In this document: piece after piece, positions 1-4,500 of the stretch
Position numbering within the stretch: position 1 is the stretch's first letter
Layout: each line of letters begins with the position of its first letter
Source of the DNA: Rhodobacteraceae bacterium UBA6273
Lineage (GTDB): Bacteria > Pseudomonadota > Alphaproteobacteria > Rhodobacterales > Rhodobacteraceae
DNA length: 5,004 nt
Assembly: GCA_002440625.1 (NCBI GenBank)
Contig: DJUV01000019.1
Location: 1 to 5,004 of the forward strand
Direction of reading: 5' to 3'
The notes under the pieces: generated by a model
What the model was told of the DNA's origin: nothing
Databases searched by the model: none
What the model saw: the letters and a program-made list of their open reading frames with translations, nothing else
Program-made: the position numbers and the translations under genes

Positions 1-152
1 CCGGTGCCGGTCTGGGCGATGCCAAGAACGTCGCGACCTTCAAGCGCGGGCGGAATCGCGCCAGCCTGGATCGGGGTGGGGGTCTCATAGCCGGCTTCGG
101 CAATCGCTTGCAGGACACGTGCGTCCAGCTTCAGGTCGGAAAATTTTGTCAT
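1..152 (-). CDS. DEAD-box ATP-dependent RNA helicase, N-terminal fragment (cut by window edge)
   Basis: Reading the minus strand from the ATG at 152-150 gives an open frame to the window edge, beginning MTKFSDLKLD. Residues 22-29 (YETPTPIQ) are the Q motif, which in DEAD-box helicases recognises the adenine of ATP. Residues 46-50 (AQTGT) followed by a further partial Gly codon are the start of Walker A motif I (AxTGxGKT); the Lys lies outside the window. Members unwind short RNA duplexes in the cytoplasm during ribosome assembly or RNA decay. The short N-terminus before the Q motif fits the RhlE/DeaD-like group, but 50 residues cannot decide the subfamily, so no symbol is given. The start is favoured because the Q motif sits at its usual distance from it; no strong Shine-Dalgarno sequence is visible upstream. 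The gene lies downstream of the VPLPA-CTERM gene on the same strand, separated by 254 bases, so it probably has its own promoter. Confidence 0.93.
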   Translation of the reverse strand, partial: MTKFSDLKLDARVLQAIAEAGYETPTPIQAGAIPPALEGRDVLGIAQTGT

Positions 153-273
153 AGGCGTCCAGTTGCGCGGTATCGGACCGCAGGATTATGGGACGCATGG
201 TTCCGGGCGCCCCGGGCAAACCCACCGGATGTGGGCGCGATGTGCCTACTCCACAATGGGCGTGAGGTCAATC

Positions 274-296
274 TTTCGGCTGGGAGACCCCCGAAA
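274..296. repeat. Inverted repeat / hairpin with TTTCGG and CCGAAA arms
   Basis: TTTCGG (274-279) pairs with CCGAAA (291-296), and inside it GGG (282-284) pairs with CCC (288-290) around an AGA loop, leaving a CT bulge. It lies five bases from the larger hairpin at 302-332. It has no T-run after it on either strand, so I do not call it a terminator by itself. It may be the second half of a tandem terminator or a structured leader for the helicase mRNA. Confidence 0.4.
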
Positions 297-332
297 AGGC
301 TGGCACCGCCCGCTCGGGAAGCGGACGGTGCC
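294..332 (-). terminator. Possible rho-independent terminator of the VPLPA-CTERM gene
   Basis: GGCACCG (302-308) pairs with CGGTGCC (326-332). After one C/A mismatch, CCGC (310-313) pairs with GCGG (321-324), with a further T-A pair closing a five-base loop. Read on the minus strand, the hairpin is followed by AGCC and then TTTT (298-294 on the plus axis), a short and slightly displaced U-tract. It lies about 75 bases downstream of the stop at 407, in the right orientation to end that transcript before the helicase gene. The stem is strong but the U-tract is poor, so the call is tentative. Confidence 0.4.
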
Positions 333-406
333 TTGGTTCGGGGAATGGGTGGGTAAGGTTCTTGGGTGTACAACTGCCGACGGTGGGTCTTTTGCCCGTT
401 CCCGCC

Positions 407-925
407 TCAAACCGGACGACGGCGGCGACGGAACGCCAACGCGCCCAATGCGCCGAGTAGAAGTGCCCCGGCCGCAGGCAGGGGAACCTGGGCGATATCC
501 GCGCGGAAGCCGCCGAGATGCACCGCAGTATCGGTGCCAGAACGGGCCAGCACGTCGAGAGAGATCAGGTAGCTGCCCGGCCCCAGGATAAAGCGGCCCA
601 CGCTGTGGATGCCGTCAGCAGCCGGAACGTCGAAGTTGAAGCCGGTCCTCGTGCCACCCGTACCGGGGATCGACGTTGCGCCCAGCGAGTTGCCGTTGGC
701 GAACACCTCGAACTGGTCGCCGGCCCAGAAGGTGTCGACGATTGTGATTGCCGTCCACTGAGTGAGGGTGAGGTTGTACTGGCTTTTCGCCGCCGTGCCG
801 ACGGCGCCAAAGCCGAACCGGCTCCAGCCGCTACCTACGGCATAGTTGACGGTTGCCGCCTGAGCCGTTCCGGCCACCACAAGCGTGGCTGCCACCACCA
901 TAGCCTTCAGCGAATGTTTGAACAT
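407..925 (-). CDS. Exported VPLPA-CTERM sorting-domain protein (putative exosortase substrate)
   Basis: A 172-residue protein with three visible parts. Residues 1-23 are a Sec signal peptide: basic start (K3, H4, K7), hydrophobic core from 8 to 18, and a signal peptidase I site after TAQA (cleavage after A23). Residues 24-146 are rich in Gly, Thr, Ser and aromatic residues, with alternating strands such as TFWAGDQFEVFANG, and look like an extracellular beta-sandwich of the kind common in PEP-CTERM proteins; no catalytic motif is seen. Residues 147-172 begin VPLPAAGALLLG, then a hydrophobic helix and five Arg: the tripartite VPLPA-CTERM signal recognised by an exosortase (XrtD type in Rhodobacterales), which cleaves and may attach proteins at the surface. 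The start is backed by AAGGAG (plus-strand positions 931-936), five bases from the ATG. The gene stands alone; no exosortase or polysaccharide operon is in the window. The specific function is unknown. Confidence 0.9.
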   Translation of the reverse strand: MFKHSLKAMVVAATLVVAGTAQAATVNYAVGSGWSRFGFGAVGTAAKSQYNLTLTQWTAITIVDTFWAGDQFEVFANGNSLGATSIPGTGGTRTGFNFDVPAADGIHSVGRFILGPGSYLISLDVLARSGTDTAVHLGGFRADIAQVPLPAAGALLLGALGALAFRRRRRPV

Positions 926-956
926 GGCAGCTCCTTTGTGCGGTTTGCATTAACAA

Positions 957-1281
957 TTCAGGCGCAAATTTGGACTTTTTTGGGGCGTGGAAACCATGTG
1001 TTCCCGGAAATGCGACAAAATGCGGCTGTCGGGGCAGATTATTGTGCGCGGAGGGACAATCTCGGCGAACAATCGCTCAAGGTTGAGGCAAAACTGTGGT
1101 TTCATCCTATGCGTGAGTGCAGGTGCATCGGGGTGCTTTCAGCGCGAGATAGAAAAAACCCGCGAATCGGCGCTGGATTCAGGCGCAAGGGCCGCAATGT
1201 TGTGGCATCCGGCCCCGCCTTGCCCTATTTCCGCCACAATTGCGCGGGGTTTCAGACCCGGCCCGGGCAAGGGCGCCTGAA
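957..1281. repeat. Three copies of the 9-mer TTCAGGCGC (two direct, one inverted)
   Basis: TTCAGGCGC occurs at 957-965 and 1178-1186 on the plus strand and as its complement GCGCCTGAA at 1273-1281. The first two copies share a longer 12-base identity, ATTCAGGCGCAA (956-967 and 1177-1188). The outer copies lie close to the start regions of the two divergent genes. This could be a shared regulator binding site, but the core is GC-rich and chance cannot be excluded without a genome-wide count. Confidence 0.35.
1193..1244. repeat. Imperfect inverted repeat, 12 paired bases with a two-base bulge
   Basis: CGCAA (1193-1197) pairs with TTGCG (1240-1244), and after a TG bulge TTGTGGC (1200-1206) pairs with GCCACAA (1233-1239). 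The loop is 26 bases. No T-run follows, so it is not a clear terminator. It could be an operator half-site pair or a leader-RNA structure upstream of the GT25 gene. Confidence 0.35.
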
Positions 1282-1282
1282 A
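1250..1282 (+). other. Stem-loop directly upstream of the GT25 ribosome binding site
   Basis: TTTCAG (1250-1255) pairs with CTGAAA (1277-1282); CCC (1257-1259) can pair with GGG (1271-1273), around a GC-rich loop that contains the palindrome GCCCGGGC. The stem ends four bases before the GGGAG at 1287-1291. It would leave the ribosome binding site free. If transcribed, it could stabilise the mRNA 5' end or influence translation; this is inference. Confidence 0.3.
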
Positions 1283-1286
1283 TGAT

Positions 1287-1291
1287 GGGAG
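1287..1291 (+). promoter_or_regulatory. Ribosome binding site GGGAG that supports a CTG start at 1298
   Basis: GGGAG lies six bases upstream of the CTG codon at 1298, a normal Shine-Dalgarno distance. It is 24 bases from the GTG at 1316, which is too far, and nothing resembling a Shine-Dalgarno sequence lies immediately before that GTG. Confidence 0.55.
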
Positions 1292-1297
1292 ACAGCT

Positions 1298-2137
1298 CTG
1301 GTTAGTCCGATCTTCGTGCTGAACCTCGATCGGGCCAGGGACCGCTGGCGGACGGTTTCCGACGCCCTTGACCGGCTCGGGTTGGGCCATGAGCGTGTTC
1401 CGGCCATCGACCGCCTCGCGCCTGAAGCAAAGGCGATCAGCGCTGCATTCGACCGGGCCGGCCTTGCGCGGGACTATCCCGCCACCCTCGGCGACATCTG
1501 CTGTTCGCTGACCCACCGGAACCTCTGGCGGCGGATTGCCGCGATGGACGCCGGGGCGGTCATCGTCCTTGAAGATGACGCCAGCCCGTCACCCGCCTTT
1601 GCCGACTTCGCCCGCGGCGATCTCGGCGCGATCATGCGGGCGCATGGCATCGGGGCGCTGAAGCTCGAACACTGGCCGGGCGGGGAGCGGAGCCGGCGTT
1701 TCCCTGCGGGCATCCGGCTTGGCCATCTCGATCTCGGCGGCGGCGCCACGCTTTTCCGGCAAGCGGCGGGGTTCCTTGGCACCTGCGCCTATGCGATCAC
1801 GCCGGCGGCGGCGGGGGCACTTCTATCGGCGCATCCTCGGATGGGTGTGCCGGTGGATCACTTCATGTTCTCGCCCACCGCCGGGCTTGGCTTCCCGATC
1901 CTCCGGCCCGCCTTCGTCAATCCGGCCCCCGTGCTCCATGATTTCGTCACCCACGGTTCCGACATCCTCGATGAGCGTATTGCCAGCGGCATCGCCACGA
2001 CGCCGCGGACCTGGCGACGACGCTTTCAAGAGGCGATACTCAGAAGGCGACTGGCGCGCGGGTTCAGGACCGGGCAGATTGAACGGGTGGAGATGCGTTG
2101 GTCCGGCGACGGAACTCCGCCGGGCGGCATGCGTTGA
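1298..2137 (+). CDS. Glycosyltransferase family 25 (LPS biosynthesis-type), probable CTG start
   Basis: About 279 residues if read from CTG 1298. GT25 hallmarks appear in order: first strand PIFVLNLDR (residues 4-12), GDICCSLTH (65-73), VLEDD (90-94, the metal/nucleotide-sugar-binding acidic motif), GTCAYAIT (161-168) and PVDHFMF (185-191). The family moves a sugar, often galactose, from a nucleotide sugar onto lipooligosaccharide or a related glycan at the cytoplasmic face of the inner membrane; the actual donor and acceptor cannot be read from sequence. The start is unusual. The only ATG/GTG/TTG near the N-terminus is GTG 1316, which would cut off PIF of the conserved first strand and has no ribosome binding site, whereas CTG 1298 has GGGAG at the right distance. 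An in-frame TGA at 1283-1285 prevents further extension. The C-terminus is Arg-rich and basic, compatible with membrane-surface association. osmC follows after 58 bases on the same strand. Confidence 0.88.
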   Translation: MVSPIFVLNLDRARDRWRTVSDALDRLGLGHERVPAIDRLAPEAKAISAAFDRAGLARDYPATLGDICCSLTHRNLWRRIAAMDAGAVIVLEDDASPSPAFADFARGDLGAIMRAHGIGALKLEHWPGGERSRRFPAGIRLGHLDLGGGATLFRQAAGFLGTCAYAITPAAAGALLSAHPRMGVPVDHFMFSPTAGLGFPILRPAFVNPAPVLHDFVTHGSDILDERIASGIATTPRTWRRRFQEAILRRRLARGFRTGQIERVEMRWSGDGTPPGGMR

Positions 2138-2182
2138 CCGATTTCGAAGCACATCTGCCGACCAACCGAACGAACCGAAGCG

Positions 2183-2190
2183 AAAGGAGA
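2183..2190 (+). promoter_or_regulatory. Ribosome binding site of osmC
   Basis: AAAGGAGA lies five bases before the ATG at 2196. It decides the start: the reading frame is open much further upstream, through the GT25 gene in another frame, but only this ATG has a Shine-Dalgarno sequence and gives an N-terminus that matches OsmC. Confidence 0.8.
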
Positions 2191-2195
2191 CTGGG

Positions 2196-2621
2196 ATGAT
2201 CGAGAAACACGCGACCGCCATCTGGACCGGCACCCTCAAGGAAGGCGGCGGCACCGTCACCAGCCAGTCGGGCGCGCTCAGCAATCTGCCCTACAGCTTC
2301 GCCACCCGGTTCGAGGACAAGAAGGGCGCCAACCCCGAAGAGCTGATCGGCGCCGCCCATGCTAGTTGCTATGCCATGTTCCTGTCGGCGCTGATGAGCG
2401 GCGAGAAGATCACGGCGGAACGGATCGAGGCACGCTCGACGGTTTCCCTTGATCCCACGACCGAGGGTGGCCCGACGGTCAAGAAGGCGCATCTGACCGT
2501 CCATGCCAAGGCCGACGCGCCCGAGGCGAAGATCCGCGAGCTGGCCGACAAGGCCAAGGCCGGTTGCCCGATCTCGAAGCTTCTCAAGGCCGAGGTGACG
2601 CTTGATCTGACGGTGGGCTGA
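2196..2621 (+). CDS. osmC: OsmC-type organic hydroperoxide reductase (peroxiredoxin)
   Basis: The 141-residue protein matches the length and pattern of classical OsmC throughout. It begins with a strand ending in W10, then GGGTVTSQSGAL (17-28), TRFEDKKGANPEELIGAAH (37-55), the peroxidatic Cys C58 in HASCYAM, and the resolving Cys C124 in KAGCPISKLLKAE. R38 and E49 occupy the positions that orient the peroxide and activate the thiol in characterised OsmC/Ohr proteins. The enzyme reduces organic hydroperoxides (and H2O2 less well) to alcohols in the cytoplasm as a homodimer; reductant is usually a lipoylated protein or a dithiol. The PEELIGAAHASC and AGCPISK segments favour the OsmC rather than the Ohr branch. 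It lies 58 bases after the GT25 gene and may be cotranscribed, though I could not exclude its own promoter. Its 3' end overlaps the convergent cysteine hydrolase gene by 38 bases. Confidence 0.95.
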   Translation: MIEKHATAIWTGTLKEGGGTVTSQSGALSNLPYSFATRFEDKKGANPEELIGAAHASCYAMFLSALMSGEKITAERIEARSTVSLDPTTEGGPTVKKAHLTVHAKADAPEAKIRELADKAKAGCPISKLLKAEVTLDLTVG

Positions 2622-3351
2622 GCGCTGCCGACGGGCTGTCCCAACTCAGCGACCGGTAGTCGAAGCCCTGTTCGATGGTGGGCTTTACCACCGCGAAATA
2701 GGGCGACAGGTCGAAATCGCGCGGCGCGTAGAGCGAATGATGCCTTATATGCAGCAATTCGCGCCGCGCGGGATCGTCGGGGTCCGGATAGTGCTCCGGC
2801 AGGACCGGATAGCCGATGCGCTGGAAGGCTTCGGCGATGAGGGTCGAGCAGATCGCCCGCGTCGGATCGCCCGAGCCAAGCGCCAGCATACGCCGCCGCC
2901 AGCGTTTCGGCACCGGCGGCTGCGGCAGGAGGTAGCGCGCAAGGTCGATGACGTTCTTCAGGTCATAGGTCTTGCCAATGCTGACGCGCATGAAGCCGGT
3001 CAGGTTTAGGATGTCGTCAGGCGCCAGACCGACCGGCCGGCAGATGCGGCTGTTGAGATGGCCGTAATCCTCAAGGCTCGCATACCGTACCCCGTGGCGC
3101 AGGTCGGCCTCGATCAGGTCGCAGCCGTCCTTGTCGCCGACATAAAGCGCGGCATGGGACCAGGTCGAGACGGTGAGGTACTTGATCGCCGCCGATATCC
3201 GCCTGTCGCCCTCGATCAAAAGCACATCGCCGGGGCGAAGGCAGCGCCGCAGCATCTCCTGAGGCGTGACCGCGAATTGCGCGTAGCGGCCCGTCTGCTT
3301 TTCAAGGTAATGCGCCAGCGCCCGCCCGAGCCCCGCCGTCAGCCGGTTCAT
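2584..3351 (-). CDS. YiiX/YebB-like permuted NlpC/P60 cysteine hydrolase (peptidase C92-type)
   Basis: A 255-residue protein. RPGDVLLIEG (39-48) opens the fold, followed by the His motif WSHAALYVG (64-72, H66), an acidic strand DLIEADLRHGV (78-88, with E81 a candidate third residue), GKTYDLKNVI (126-135), and the late Cys motif AICSTLIAEAF (166-176, C168). The His-before-Cys order is the circularly permuted papain-like arrangement of the YiiX/LRAT-like branch of NlpC/P60. Such enzymes cleave or transfer amide or ester bonds in peptides or lipids; the substrate here is unknown. Unlike some family members it has no signal peptide or lipobox, so it is probably cytoplasmic or peripheral to the membrane, perhaps through the amphipathic N-terminal helix. 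The start is backed by GGAGG (plus positions 3361-3365), nine bases from the ATG at 3351-3349. The Ser/Pro-rich final residues are outside the conserved domain, and the last 12 codons overlap osmC in antisense. It diverges from the transglutaminase-like gene. Confidence 0.88.
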   Translation of the reverse strand: MNRLTAGLGRALAHYLEKQTGRYAQFAVTPQEMLRRCLRPGDVLLIEGDRRISAAIKYLTVSTWSHAALYVGDKDGCDLIEADLRHGVRYASLEDYGHLNSRICRPVGLAPDDILNLTGFMRVSIGKTYDLKNVIDLARYLLPQPPVPKRWRRRMLALGSGDPTRAICSTLIAEAFQRIGYPVLPEHYPDPDDPARRELLHIRHHSLYAPRDFDLSPYFAVVKPTIEQGFDYRSLSWDSPSAALSPPSDQASPRP

Positions 3352-3465
3352 GGTCCGTCGCCTCCGCCGAAGTGATCACCCGCGCCAAGACTGCGGCCCG
3401 CCTTGCCTCACCGCAAGCCCGGTCGCGCGAGAGTGATGAGCAGGGCCGGCGCCATCCCGGCGGGT

Positions 3466-3494
3466 TTGCGCCCAACCCGGCGCCGCCCTACAAT
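3466..3494 (+). promoter_or_regulatory. Putative sigma-70-type promoter for the transglutaminase-like gene
   Basis: TTGCGC (3466-3471) and TACAAT (3489-3494) are separated by exactly 17 bases. The -10 box matches TATAAT at five of six positions; the -35 box matches only the TTG, which is common in alphaproteobacteria. Transcription would start near 3501, giving a leader of about 90 bases before the ATG at 3592. Both boxes lie in the 240-base divergent region. Confidence 0.5.
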
Positions 3495-3507
3495 CGGTTC
3501 GCAACCG
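3495..3507. promoter_or_regulatory. Palindrome CGGTTCGCAACCG abutting the -10 box (possible operator)
   Basis: CGGTT (3495-3499) and AACCG (3503-3507) form a perfect inverted repeat around CGC, immediately after the putative TACAAT box and across the expected transcription start. That is a classical position for a repressor site. The arms are only five bases, so chance is a real alternative. Confidence 0.3.
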
Positions 3508-3580
3508 CAATGGGGTTCTCGCGTTGATCCCAAGGCCGGGCGAGCCGCGAACCCTCCCCGGCGCTGCGCAACATCGAAAC

Positions 3581-3586
3581 AGGGGG
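3581..3586 (+). promoter_or_regulatory. Ribosome binding site deciding the transglutaminase-like start
   Basis: AGGGGG lies five bases before the ATG at 3592. The frame is open upstream to at least 3403, but the extra residues are Arg/Pro-rich and unlike the family, whose members typically begin close to RVGYEI. The internal ATG at 3592 is therefore chosen. Confidence 0.7.
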
Positions 3587-3591
3587 CTGCC

Positions 3592-4500
3592 ATGCTGATC
3601 CGCGTCGGTTATGAAATCAAGCTGGCCTGCAAGCAGCCGACCCCGCTCATCTGCCTGATGTCGGTCCACCCGGACACGCGCGGCAGGCTTCTGGCACCGG
3701 AAGAGACGAGCATGGATCCGATGGTCCCTGTCCAGAGCTACATCGACAGCTTCGACAACATCTGCCGCCGCCTCGTCGCCCCGGCGGGTGGCATCACCCT
3801 GCGGTCGGATGCCGTCATCCATGACAGCGGCAAGCCCGATCCCGTCTACCGGACCGCCGAGGAATGGGAAGTGGGCCGGCTTCCCGACGACACCCTGCGG
3901 TTTCTTCTCGGCTCGCGCTATGTCGAGACCGATCTCCTCAGCCAGACCGCTTGGGACATGTTCGGATCGGTGAACCCCGGCTGGGACCGGGTCGAGGCGA
4001 TTGTCGCCTTCGTCCACGACCACCTGCGCTTCGACTACCAAAGCGCGCGCGCCACCCGCACGGCGGTCGAAGCCTACCGCGAACGTGTCGGCGTCTGCCG
4101 CGACTTCGCTCATCTGGCGCTCGGCTTCCTCCGCGCCATGAACATCCCGGCGCGCTATGTGAACGGCTATCTCGGTGACATCGGCGTCCCGCCGGTGCCC
4201 GATCCGATGGACTTCTCCGCCTGGATCGAGGTTTTTCTCGGCGGCGAATGGCACAGCTTCGATCCGCGCCACAACGCCCGGCGCATCGGCCGGGTCGTTG
4301 TCGCCCGGGGCCGCGATGCAGCCGACGTGCCGCTCATCAATTCCTTCGGCCTTCACGGCCTGACGCAGTTCCGGGTCTGGACGGATGAGGTGAAGGACGC
4401 CCCGCAAGGCACTGTCACACCATCATTTCCTTCGTCGCCGATAGCTTCAGCTCCGGGTGATCCCGCAAGATCCGGTCGATGTCCCACTGAAGCCGGGTGA
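3592..4500 (+). CDS. Transglutaminase-like cysteine protein (catalytic His position is Ser)
   Basis: A 302-residue protein. Residues 1-80 form the beta-rich bacterial transglutaminase-like N-terminal region (RVGYEI, PTPLICLMSVHP). The core has YRERVGVCRDFAHLALGF (163-180), with nucleophile C169, then IPARYVNGYLGD (185-196), MDFSAWIEVFLGGEW (206-220) and FDPRHN (223-228) with D224. In the usual Cys-His-Asp triad the residue before AW is His (for example DFHAW); here it is S209, read clearly from TCC. I believe a DFSAW subgroup exists in alphaproteobacteria but cannot confirm it here, so the protein may be a variant enzyme or non-catalytic. No signal peptide is seen, so it is probably cytoplasmic, where family members are thought to act as amide hydrolases or transferases. 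After TDEV (264-267) about 35 low-complexity residues follow, 28 of them antisense to the end of prfC, which suggests a lost earlier stop. The substrate is unknown. Confidence 0.87.
   Translation: MLIRVGYEIKLACKQPTPLICLMSVHPDTRGRLLAPEETSMDPMVPVQSYIDSFDNICRRLVAPAGGITLRSDAVIHDSGKPDPVYRTAEEWEVGRLPDDTLRFLLGSRYVETDLLSQTAWDMFGSVNPGWDRVEAIVAFVHDHLRFDYQSARATRTAVEAYRERVGVCRDFAHLALGFLRAMNIPARYVNGYLGDIGVPPVPDPMDFSAWIEVFLGGEWHSFDPRHNARRIGRVVVARGRDAADVPLINSFGLHGLTQFRVWTDEVKDAPQGTVTPSFPSSPIASAPGDPARSGRCPTEAG

Larger units (their letters stand above)
926..1297. other. Divergent intergenic region (372 bases) between the VPLPA-CTERM and GT25 genes
   Basis: No convincing gene is seen: the open frames across it give low-complexity, Arg/Cys/Pro-rich translations typical of random GC-rich DNA, with no ribosome binding site. 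The left part (roughly 940-1020) is noticeably richer in A/T, including ATTAACAATTC and a run of six T at 976-981, as expected for the promoter of the minus-strand gene, but I could not fix -35 and -10 boxes with sound spacing. The region holds three copies of TTCAGGCGC, an imperfect inverted repeat at 1193-1244, and a stem-loop at 1250-1282 directly before the GT25 ribosome binding site. It must contain promoters for both flanking genes. Confidence 0.6.

Noticed and set aside
185..190. CATAAT on the minus strand as a -10 box for the helicase gene
   Set aside because: The hexamer is good, but no acceptable -35 box lies 16-18 bases upstream, so the promoter cannot be supported.
1140..1175. CAGCGC (1140-1145) and GCGCTG (1170-1175) with an internal A-run as a terminator
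   Set aside because: Short stem, 24-base loop, A-run inside the loop rather than a T-run after the stem, and no gene to terminate upstream.
987..1280. A possible 97-residue small protein in the 372-base intergenic region
   Set aside because: No ribosome binding site, and its composition is rich in Cys, Arg and Gly without periodicity or motif. A real gene here would also leave no space for promoters.
518..1285. A 255-codon plus-strand open frame across the VPLPA-CTERM gene and the intergenic region
   Set aside because: It is antisense to a clear signal-peptide/VPLPA gene, its translation has no recognisable domain, and it results from the lack of stops in GC-rich DNA.
2617..2650. GCTGAG (2617-2622) and CTCAGC (2645-2650) as a terminator for osmC
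   Set aside because: Only six pairs around a 22-base loop, no T-run after it, and it lies inside the coding region of the convergent hydrolase.
3376..4407. A 343-codon minus-strand open frame opposite the transglutaminase-like gene
   Set aside because: It is a shadow of the real gene, whose Cys and Asp motifs and ribosome binding site are clear. The antisense translation is low-complexity and shows no domain.
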